A stretch of DNA of 24,870 bases, taken from positions 1 to 24,870 of the IMG/VR virus record IMGVR_UViG_3300042507_005102; one strand, given 5' to 3'. This DNA is from a virus. Below the pieces are notes generated by a model. The model saw only the letters and a list, made by a program, of their open reading frames with translations. It did no database searches and was not told the origin of the DNA. How positions within the stretch are numbered: the first letter of the stretch is position 1; each line of letters begins with the position of its first letter. Below are positions 20,130-24,870 of the stretch, piece after piece. Both the position numbers and the translations under genes were made by a program.

Positions 20130-20210
20130 TTAGTCGCGTTTGAAGATCATCAGCAGCACGGCGGCGACAAGCCCGACGGCGGCGATGGTGTTGGGTAATT
20201 GGTCGAGCAT
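20130..20210 (-). CDS. 26-residue single-span membrane peptide
   Basis: The start ATG at 20210 shares its A with the stop codon of the upstream gene (TGATG). The peptide is MLDQLPNTIAAVGLVAAVLL then MIFKRD. One hydrophobic helix (residues about 8-22) ends in positive residues, so a single membrane span with a cytoplasmic C terminus is expected. The start-stop overlap supports real translation; function is unknown. Confidence 0.5.
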   Translation of the reverse strand: MLDQLPNTIAAVGLVAAVLLMIFKRD

Positions 20211-20476
20211 CAGAATGGAAGGTTTGGGTCGAAGTATTGCAGTTGCGGCGGCAGGCCCGTGGCCAGATTGATGAGGATGTAGCATTGTTCCAGTGGGTGC
20301 CCGTCGTAGTCGGTTTCCGGCAGTTGGTAGTCGTGCGTTACCCAGCCGCGGCCGGATTTTACGGTGACGGTGAGGGCGGTGCCGTTGCGGGTCAGCGTGA
20401 CAGGCGTGCGGCAGGCGGTCTGCTGCTGGACAATTTCGCCGTTAGGAAGGTCTTCGGCGTGGATACGGATTAGCAT
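20210..20476 (-). CDS. Hypothetical protein, early accessory region
   Basis: An 88-residue, mostly beta protein starting MLIRIHAEDLPNGEIVQQQ; its start overlaps the upstream gene by 7 bases. The sequence has alternating hydrophobic strands (TPVTLTRNGTALTVTVKSG, then CYILINLATGLPP). No family is recognised and there is no signal peptide or catalytic motif. It belongs to the operon read from the promoter at 21281-21311. Confidence 0.65.
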   Translation of the reverse strand: MLIRIHAEDLPNGEIVQQQTACRTPVTLTRNGTALTVTVKSGRGWVTHDYQLPETDYDGHPLEQCYILINLATGLPPQLQYFDPNLPF

Positions 20477-20799
20477 GTGGCGGGGGTTTTTTCGTATTGA
20501 GCAATAACATCGGCGACAACGTCAGCGCGCTGGGCGCAAAGGGCAAATTGTGGCCGACCCTTGAAAAACTCTTGGTAATCCCACTTAAGAGTGGCCACCA
20601 CAAGTTCGCCGATACGGTCAAGCTCGGCCTCGGTGTACGGGTGCGAAATGGGCAGGCAGATGTATTCGCTTTCGCAGTTGGCATTATAGCCCACCCAGCG
20701 GTTTTTTTGCTCATCGAACCGGGGGCCGATGTGGTTGAGGTTAACGACCGCGTTACGGTTGCGGGAAAACGGGAGCCAGAGGAAGTTCTGCTGTTGCAT
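20470..20799 (-). CDS. Hypothetical protein, early accessory region
   Basis: A 109-residue protein starting MQQQNFLWLPFSRNRNAV. It looks alpha/beta: a strand-rich N-terminal half (VVNLNHIGPRFDEQKNRWVGY) and a helical second half (YTEAELDRIGELVVATLKWDYQEFF). Its leader carries CTAACCTAAAA about 15 bases before the ATG. No domain is recognised. Confidence 0.68.
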   Translation of the reverse strand: MQQQNFLWLPFSRNRNAVVNLNHIGPRFDEQKNRWVGYNANCESEYICLPISHPYTEAELDRIGELVVATLKWDYQEFFKGRPQFALCAQRADVVADVIAQYEKTPATC

Positions 20800-20824
20800 G
20801 GTTGTAAAAATTTTAGGTTAGGAA

Positions 20825-21235
20825 TTAGGCGGAGTAAATCATTTCGGCGTAACGAGCAGCGTTGCCGCAGTTGGCCTGCACCGCTTTGGCGATGTGCCAA
20901 GCCTGCTTGCTGCTGCACTTGTTGTACTTAATAACGCTTTCGGCAATTTCGCGAGCCAAGCCTTCGGCGGCTTCGGTGACGGAAAAAACCAAAAAAAACG
21001 CCTCTTGCTTTTTGGTGTTGTTGTGATATTGGCCAAAGCCAAATACCAGCGCGTCGGCCAGTTTCTGGATTTGTACAGCGTCCGGCAGCTTGGCCAGCAT
21101 TTCGACCGTGACCACCACGCCCTGCCATGCTTTGCGGAGGGCATCGCCGATGTACTGGCGGGCGGTGCCGCCTTTGACGGTGGCGAAGTTGCGGGCAGAG
21201 GTCCAAGCGTTGCGGAAAATTTCGGAGCGGTTCAT
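20825..21235 (-). CDS. First gene of the leftward early operon, hypothetical
   Basis: A 136-residue, largely helical protein starting MNRSEIFRNAWTSARNFATVKGG. The opening block resembles the short RSEIxxxAWxxAR helical module seen at the start of many small phage proteins of unknown function. The remainder (KLADALVFGFGQYHNN, AEGLAREIAESVIKYNKCSSKQAWHIAKA) is helical and slightly basic. It is the gene closest to promoter P2, so it should be among the earliest expressed from it. Function is unknown. Confidence 0.7.
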   Translation of the reverse strand: MNRSEIFRNAWTSARNFATVKGGTARQYIGDALRKAWQGVVVTVEMLAKLPDAVQIQKLADALVFGFGQYHNNTKKQEAFFLVFSVTEAAEGLAREIAESVIKYNKCSSKQAWHIAKAVQANCGNAARYAEMIYSA

Positions 21236-21280
21236 GACTGAGATTTTTTTTGGTTGTGACTGATTGGTGTCGATTGTGAT

Positions 21281-21311
21281 GCAAAAGTAAACGTTTTATT
21301 TATTCTGTCAA
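21281..21311 (-). promoter_or_regulatory. Strong leftward promoter P2
   Basis: On the minus strand TTG (21311-21309, in TTGACA) and TACTTTTG (21289-21282) are 19 bases apart, with ATAAATAAAAC in the spacer. It differs from P1 at only a few positions over about 44 bases, including the flanking TTTGCAAAA block. It would drive the operon starting at 21235. Confidence 0.78.
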
Positions 21312-21314
21312 TAC

Positions 21315-21341
21315 TTTTGCAAACTTTTTTTTCAAAAATTT
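21315..21341. promoter_or_regulatory. Operator-like TTTTGCAAA site in the divergent region
   Basis: TTTTGCAAA (21315-21323) lies at the same distance upstream of P2 as the first palindrome lies from P1. A degraded second unit (TTTTTCAAAAA, centred 13 bases further) follows. The site is between P2 and the rightward promoter, so one protein bound here could affect both directions. Confidence 0.5.
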
Positions 21342-21361
21342 TTTACTGTCATTAATCCGCG

Positions 21362-21369
21362 TACATTTG
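21362..21369 (+). promoter_or_regulatory. Candidate rightward promoter, -7 element TACATTTG
   Basis: TACATTTG fits TAnnTTTG and lies 28 bases before the first plus-strand gene. The -33 element is poor (TTT about 19 bases upstream, no TTG), so it may need an activator or be weak. A leader motif TAACCTTAAA follows before the ATG. Confidence 0.5.
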
Positions 21370-21396
21370 CGCTATCGTTAACCTTAAAAAAATGAC

Positions 21397-21588
21397 ATGA
21401 TACACGAGGAAATCAAAGCCGTAATCGCCGAAATCACGGCTAATCAGTCCTACGAACGGGCCGCTAATTCCGGCCACTACACGCGCACCAGCCTGCGGAA
21501 CCTTGTTGCCCGGCTGCCGAACTCTATTATCAAGTTGGACCAGCTGCTCAACGCCCACGGGTACCGGCTAACGATTGTCAAAAAATGA
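21397..21588 (+). CDS. Small basic protein, possible DNA-binding regulator
   Basis: A 63-residue protein starting MIHEEIKAVIAEITANQSYE. The C-terminal half, YTRTSLRNLVARLPNSIIKL then DQLLNAHGYRLTIVKK, resembles the last helices and closing strand of XRE-type regulators and antitoxins, in which a recognition helix is followed by LLxALGYRLxI. It is too short for certainty. It is the first gene of the plus-strand operon and is divergent from P2, a usual place for a regulator. Its stop overlaps the next start as ATGA. Confidence 0.65.
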   Translation: MIHEEIKAVIAEITANQSYERAANSGHYTRTSLRNLVARLPNSIIKLDQLLNAHGYRLTIVKK

Positions 21589-21728
21589 TTTGGGTGGCCT
21601 TACTGGTGACATGGCTTCTGGCCCGGCTTTGCGCCGACCTGGTGGCCGACCTGCCCGACCCTCCCCCGGCGCCCGAACCGGACGACCGCCGCGCTGAGAT
21701 TGACGGCGAAAATGTCTTTTACTTCTAA
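21585..21728 (+). CDS. 47-residue membrane peptide with acidic tail
   Basis: ATG 21585 overlaps the previous stop as ATGA. The peptide has a hydrophobic N-terminal helix (MIWVALLVTWLLARLCADL) and a hydrophilic Pro/Asp/Glu-rich tail (PDPPPAPEPDDRR). A single membrane span with an exposed acidic tail is expected. The stop is followed by CCTCAAAA, the leader of the next gene. Its function is unknown; it may work with the large membrane protein that follows. Confidence 0.6.
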   Translation: MIWVALLVTWLLARLCADLVADLPDPPPAPEPDDRRAEIDGENVFYF

Positions 21729-21746
21729 CCTCAAAACTCACAGCAG

Positions 21747-23195
21747 ATGAAAAAGTATTACCGCATTACGGCCTACGGCTGCTCCCTTTACGGGGCCATC
21801 GATAGCGCATTCGTCGTGTTCTTTGCCGTGTACACGACCTTTGCCCAGTACGTGCCCCAGTACGCCGCCGCCGGGGTCGGGCTATTCGCCGTGGCTATTA
21901 TCGCCTTTGCCATTGATTACGGCCTGATGAATGGCTTGCAGACCTTTTTCGGCCGGTATTACGACGGCCGGGAGGGCACCTTCAAACGTCTGGTCATGTC
22001 GTGGTCGCTCCTATTCCTTATCGCCCAGGTGTCGGGCACGCTGGGCCTAACGATTTACGGCAGGCATTACGTTACGGATGCCGTGGTGGCCACGCCAAAA
22101 CTGGAAAAAGTGGACATGACGGAAGCCATAAAGCTTCACGAAATCAACAAAGGGCTGGGCGACCAACTGGCCCGGCTCAAGTCCGCCGAGCGGAAGGAAC
22201 TGGCGGCCGCCGTGGTCAATCCCGAACTGGCGGCAATGGCTAAGGACGGCAACAATTGGGCAGCAACCGAAGTGAACAAAAAGAAAAAGGCCGTGCTGGA
22301 TCGTTACGCCGGGGAAAAGCTAAAGTTGGAGCAACAGATTGCAACAAATCTCGAAGCGCAACAGGCTGCAACAGCGGCCGCCGGGCGTTTGCGCGTTGCG
22401 GATTACGAACAGCAACTGGCAAAATACGACACCGCAACAAATACGCTCAATTCGTTGCAGCTCTATCTAAGTGTTGCGGCAACAGTGTTGCTAATCCTGT
22501 CGTCGCTGCTTTACGCCCTTGAGGAAGTGTACCAGCAGGGCGAAGCCGAAACGCCAGACGATAAGGTTTACGAAGGCGTGCAGCGGTCGCCGTTCGGGTT
22601 CTTTACCCGGCCGGAGGGTACGAAATACGTCCGCCGCTCAAAGGCTGCACCGGCCCCGCTGGCCGCCCCGGTGCATACGGCCAGCGTGCGCCCCGAGCGG
22701 CCGCCGTTTTCGGCCAACTTTACGACCCAGACCAAACCCGCCGCCGTCGTTCGTCCTGCCCCTGCTCCGGTAGTCGAACTGGCCCCGGTTGTGACCGCTG
22801 CCCCGGCACCGCGTCCCGCTCCGGTCCGCCGTAACGAGGTCGTTTTTGAGGGCCGGGAGGTGGCCCCCAGCACGCCGCGCGCGGTGGATGTCGCAACCTT
22901 TGGTATCTTCGATTGCCATATCCCCCTTGGAAGCCCCGGAGCGGTCGTATATTCGACGAAAACCAACGGACTGCCCACGCGGTCGATGTACGAAATTGAA
23001 GCCCTTAGAAAGCAATTGCGGGCGTACTGGTCTGACCTCGACAGGGCGAACCGTGGCGAACCGATTAAACGGAGCATCGCGACCGCCGTTAAAAGCATTG
23101 AGCGCATTGAGGCTATCCTCCACGCCGCTGGCGTACAAACGCGCACCCGTTCCCGCTTGGTCGGGGTCACTTCCAAAACCGATAACCATGATTGA
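21747..23195 (+). CDS. Multi-span membrane protein with coiled coil and Pro/Ala-rich tail
   Basis: A 482-residue protein starting MKKYYRITAYGCSLYGAID. Three membrane segments are visible near residues 14-36, 40-62 and 85-108. A long charged coiled coil covers about 115-235 (LARLKSAERKELAAAV, AGEKLKLEQQIATNLE). A fourth span lies at about 238-262 (LYLSVAATVLLILSSLLYAL). A Pro/Ala-rich region follows (about 300-375) and then a helical C terminus rich in basic residues. I do not recognise the family. The topology, a coiled coil between two membrane anchors, could suit a cell-envelope or superinfection-exclusion role. It is co-operonic with a regulator-like gene and ThyX. Confidence 0.8.
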   Translation: MKKYYRITAYGCSLYGAIDSAFVVFFAVYTTFAQYVPQYAAAGVGLFAVAIIAFAIDYGLMNGLQTFFGRYYDGREGTFKRLVMSWSLLFLIAQVSGTLGLTIYGRHYVTDAVVATPKLEKVDMTEAIKLHEINKGLGDQLARLKSAERKELAAAVVNPELAAMAKDGNNWAATEVNKKKKAVLDRYAGEKLKLEQQIATNLEAQQAATAAAGRLRVADYEQQLAKYDTATNTLNSLQLYLSVAATVLLILSSLLYALEEVYQQGEAETPDDKVYEGVQRSPFGFFTRPEGTKYVRRSKAAPAPLAAPVHTASVRPERPPFSANFTTQTKPAAVVRPAPAPVVELAPVVTAAPAPRPAPVRRNEVVFEGREVAPSTPRAVDVATFGIFDCHIPLGSPGAVVYSTKTNGLPTRSMYEIEALRKQLRAYWSDLDRANRGEPIKRSIATAVKSIERIEAILHAAGVQTRTRSRLVGVTSKTDNHD

Positions 23196-23271
23196 GATTT
23201 TGGCCGTCGCTCTTATCTGTTACACTCTTTCTGCGCCCTGCAAACCCCGCAACCATGACAAACAAAGTTGA
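23188..23271 (+). CDS. 27-residue hydrophobic peptide overlapping thyX
   Basis: An ATG at 23188 overlaps the preceding gene by 8 bases and the reading frame ends at TGA 23271, 17 bases inside thyX. The peptide MIEILAVALICYTLSAP with a basic tail could span the membrane once. Overlap at both ends fits translational coupling, but the frame is short and could simply be the spacer between the two larger genes. Confidence 0.4.
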   Translation: MIEILAVALICYTLSAPCKPRNHDKQS

Positions 23272-23875
23272 ACTCATAGGCTATTACGGCGGAGACCTTA
23301 CACACGCCCTATCCGCATGGACCAGCACGTCCCGCGAACTGACCCCGGAGAAGGTCGCGCGCATCCCGTCCCTGCTCAAATTTCTGGCGGATAACGGGCA
23401 CGAAACGCCTTTCGAGAAATCGACCCTGCATTTCCTGCTAACGGTTGACCAAGCGACCCATATCCACCTGCTGAAACACCGGATCGGAGTGTCAATCAAC
23501 GCCGAAAGCGCACGATACAAGGAACTCAAGGAAGATAACTTCATGCTCCCCCAAGACTGGCCCATTGAATGGCAGCACCGCCTAATTCACCACACCGCCG
23601 ACGGGTTGAACTTCTACAAACAGGCCTTGGAAGAACTGACCCAAACGCTGGGCCGCAAGCGGGCAAAGGAAACGGCGCGGTATTTCCGCACGTTCAACAC
23701 CCAGATAACGATGGATGTGAGCTTTAATTTTCGATCGTTCGTGCATTTCCTCCGGCTCCGGCGTAGCGATTACGCACAACGCGAAATTTGCGCCCTCGCG
23801 GACGAAATGGTACGGCAGGTAGCCGACATTCACGGCGCGCACTTTCAGCACTCGTTAGCGGCTTTTGGCCTTTAG
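23255..23875 (+). CDS. thyX: Flavin-dependent thymidylate synthase ThyX
   Basis: A 206-residue enzyme from ATG 23255 (MTNKVELIGYYGGDLTHAL). An upstream in-frame start at 23192 would add a poor leader and is rejected. The ThyX signature is present as KHRIGVSINAESARY (residues about 76-90), corresponding to RHRxxSxNxxSxRY, with Lys in the first position. A His-containing segment NGHETPFEKSTLHF precedes it, and the C-terminal NFRSFVHFLRLRRSDYAQREI supplies dUMP- and FAD-contact residues of the family. It makes dTMP from dUMP with methylene-tetrahydrofolate and FAD, independent of ThyA, supplying thymidine for phage replication. Confidence 0.95.
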   Translation: MTNKVELIGYYGGDLTHALSAWTSTSRELTPEKVARIPSLLKFLADNGHETPFEKSTLHFLLTVDQATHIHLLKHRIGVSINAESARYKELKEDNFMLPQDWPIEWQHRLIHHTADGLNFYKQALEELTQTLGRKRAKETARYFRTFNTQITMDVSFNFRSFVHFLRLRRSDYAQREICALADEMVRQVADIHGAHFQHSLAAFGL

Positions 23876-23879
23876 TGCC

Positions 23880-23972
23880 TATCTTTGCTCCGTGGATAAT
23901 GCTTGCTTAAGGATTTAAGGTTAGTGAAAGAAGCAAGGCCCCGCAGTCGAACGATTGCGGGGCCTATTTTTT
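23880..23972 (+). ncRNA. Candidate small RNA ending at the operon terminator
   Basis: Just after thyX, TATCTTTG (23880-23887) matches the -7 element but has no good -33 element. A transcript from near 23894 would fold into CTTGCTT (23902-23908) with AAGCAAG (23931-23937), then the strong terminator stem. The first loop holds TTTAAGGTTAG, complementary to the CTAACCTTAAA-type leader motif found before several genes. No protein gene is present between thyX and the terminator. Confidence 0.35.
23937..23972 (+). terminator. Strong terminator between convergent thyX and endolysin genes
   Basis: GGCCCCGCAGTC (23937-23948) pairs with GATTGCGGGGCC (23953-23964) around the tetraloop GAAC, with one G-T pair, and is followed by TATTTTTT. 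Read from the minus strand the stem is equally good but the T tract is poor, so it mainly serves the plus operon. Confidence 0.88.
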
Positions 23973-23985
23973 CCACCTTTTAACC

Positions 23986-24405
23986 TCAAAGTCTTGCTAT
24001 CAGGGCCAACGAACCGAGGGCCGACCAGTCCGAAGCCCCGGTATTGTTGTACCTCCACACGGCGGGCGATTTGTCGGGGTCGTTATCGACATGTATTGCG
24101 GTGGCCATGATGCCGAACCGCCTAAATCCGACCTCGTATAAGGCTTTTAGGATTACTTTTTTGTCCGCAAAAGTGGGGGCGGCAATGTCCACGCCGTAGC
24201 CGGTCAGGTGGCTGGACGATTGCGCGCCACCCACGGCGGCGTTGCGTTCCGGCGTGCGGAACCCGGACGTTATTTTGAACGGACGACCGAGGCGGTGCCG
24301 TGCTTCGTCGAGCATGCCGACGGTTGAGCATTGCATGTTCTCGCCGCTTCCGGGCTTGGTGCGGTCGTCGAACTCGGCCATATCGAAATACCGCGGTGGT
24401 TTCAC
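23986..24405 (-). CDS. M15 family peptidase, probable endolysin
   Basis: A 139-residue protein starting MKPPRYFDMAEFDDRTKPG. It matches the Peptidase_M15 / VanY-like zinc carboxypeptidase fold. Zinc ligands are His66 and Asp73 in SSHLTGYGVDIA and His105 in AIHVDND; FKITSGFRTPERNAAVGG (residues about 43-60) is the substrate-proximal block. It would cleave peptide cross-links of peptidoglycan for host lysis. There is no signal peptide, so a holin or other export route is expected. Its start overlaps the upstream gene stop as ATGA. Confidence 0.92.
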   Translation of the reverse strand: MKPPRYFDMAEFDDRTKPGSGENMQCSTVGMLDEARHRLGRPFKITSGFRTPERNAAVGGAQSSSHLTGYGVDIAAPTFADKKVILKALYEVGFRRFGIMATAIHVDNDPDKSPAVWRYNNTGASDWSALGSLALIARL

Positions 24406-24689
24406 AGCTGGCGGCGATTTTCCTTTTTGCGGAAAAGGTTGGCGATCCAGCGGCCGAATTTAACCAGCGGCTCAATCAGGCCGACGGCAAGCACGACGAC
24501 GTTGGCGACCTCGACAAAATCGACGCGGCCGTCCTCGCGGATTACTTTTACGGTGCGAATGACGTTCGACGTACCGGAAACGATTTCTTGAACGGTGCCG
24601 TATATGGGTTCGCCCGTAATCGGGTCGGCAAATTTAACCCTTTGCCCGATCGTTACTTTCAGGCTCGGGTCGGTCTGTACATGGTTCAT
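24402..24689 (-). CDS. Small protein with C-terminal hydrophobic helix, lysis cluster
   Basis: A 95-residue protein starting MNHVQTDPSLKVTIGQRVKF. The first 60 residues look like a small beta barrel (VTIGQRVKFADPITGEPIYGTVQEI). Residues about 60-84 form a hydrophobic helix followed by a strongly basic end (LFRKKENRRQL), suggesting membrane association. It lies immediately before the endolysin with a 4-base overlap, so a lysis-accessory or holin-like role is possible but unproven. Its start overlaps the upstream frame by 56 bases. Confidence 0.65.
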   Translation of the reverse strand: MNHVQTDPSLKVTIGQRVKFADPITGEPIYGTVQEIVSGTSNVIRTVKVIREDGRVDFVEVANVVVLAVGLIEPLVKFGRWIANLFRKKENRRQL

Positions 24690-24858
24690 TTGGTTCTGGT
24701 TTTTGCGGTGACTTAATCTCTATTCGCAGCCCATTTTTCCGATCCAAGGACAGCGTTATGGCGCGGCTGCTCTTCACGGCCAGCCGGGCAATTTCCCCGG
24801 CGTTCCAGAGGATGCAAAGGTTGAGGATTAAGTCCTTGTTGCTGGACAGGAACTCCAT
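24634..24858 (-). CDS. Small hypothetical protein at right edge
   Basis: A 74-residue protein from ATG 24858 (MEFLSSNKDLILNLCILW). A hydrophobic/helical N-terminal half is followed by a Pro/Glu-rich, charged tail. The reading frame has no stop in the 12 bases between this ATG and the edge, so the true start could lie outside the window. It overlaps the next gene by 56 bases. Its function is unknown; its place suggests the lysis cluster. Confidence 0.5.
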   Translation of the reverse strand: MEFLSSNKDLILNLCILWNAGEIARLAVKSSRAITLSLDRKNGLRIEIKSPQKPEPNEPCTDRPEPESNDRAKG

Positions 24859-24870
24859 AGGGCTTTTTGT

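Noticed and set aside
22257-22490. Recurring GCAACA hexamers in the membrane protein gene
   Set aside because: They encode Gln, Ala and Thr in different frames of the coiled coil and show no fixed spacing.
22568-23176. Minus-strand open frames inside the 482-residue membrane protein gene
   Set aside because: Low-complexity Gly/Ala/Arg/Thr sequence opposite the Pro/Ala-rich tail; no upstream signals.

Overview
This window looks like part of a tailed (siphovirus-like) bacteriophage or prophage genome whose host is probably a fairly GC-rich member of the Bacteroidota. The host guess rests on three things. Promoter-like sites match the Bacteroidota pattern (TTG, about 19 bases, TAnnTTTG). Gene starts lack Shine-Dalgarno sequences. 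The gene set is typical phage: large terminase, tape measure, RecT/YqaJ recombinases, replisome organiser, MazG, SSB, ThyX and an M15 endolysin. No integrase, portal or capsid gene is visible, so lifestyle cannot be decided.

Layout: almost everything is on the minus strand and is read from right to left. At the far right (24858-23986) is a small lysis-like cluster ending in an M15 peptidase. A separate plus-strand operon (21397-23875) holds two small proteins, a 482-residue membrane/coiled-coil protein, a tiny hydrophobic peptide and ThyX. It ends at a strong terminator that may also close a small RNA. A divergent promoter region (21236-21396) separates it from the leftward early genes. Those are a run of small unrecognised proteins, a lipoprotein and an XRE regulator (21235-19021), then after a terminator and a second near-identical promoter, an acidic protein, two tandem paralogues, RecT and the YqaJ exonuclease (18862-16192).

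The interval 16191-15897 has no protein gene but is dense in RNA signals: a shortened tRNA-like sequence, a terminator, a promoter, and a hairpin-rich leader ending in a terminator-like hairpin placed just before the replisome organiser start. The organiser gene carries seven phased 23-bp repeats next to four 15-bp AT-rich repeats. This resembles the lambda ori-in-O arrangement and is the best candidate for the replication origin. Downstream come MazG, SSB, a DNA methyltransferase and a RuvC-like resolvase.

The left part (10295-1) is the late region: a probable small terminase, DUF3310, large terminase, a gene with a T9 slippery run and a -1 frame extension (a possible frameshifted tail-assembly protein), a fibre-like protein with collagen repeats, a gp10-like protein, the tape measure, and the start of a further tail protein that runs off the left edge. 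Most gene junctions are 1-8 base overlaps (ATGA or TGATG), so translation is probably coupled. Functions marked as inference rest on motif reading only; no database search was possible.
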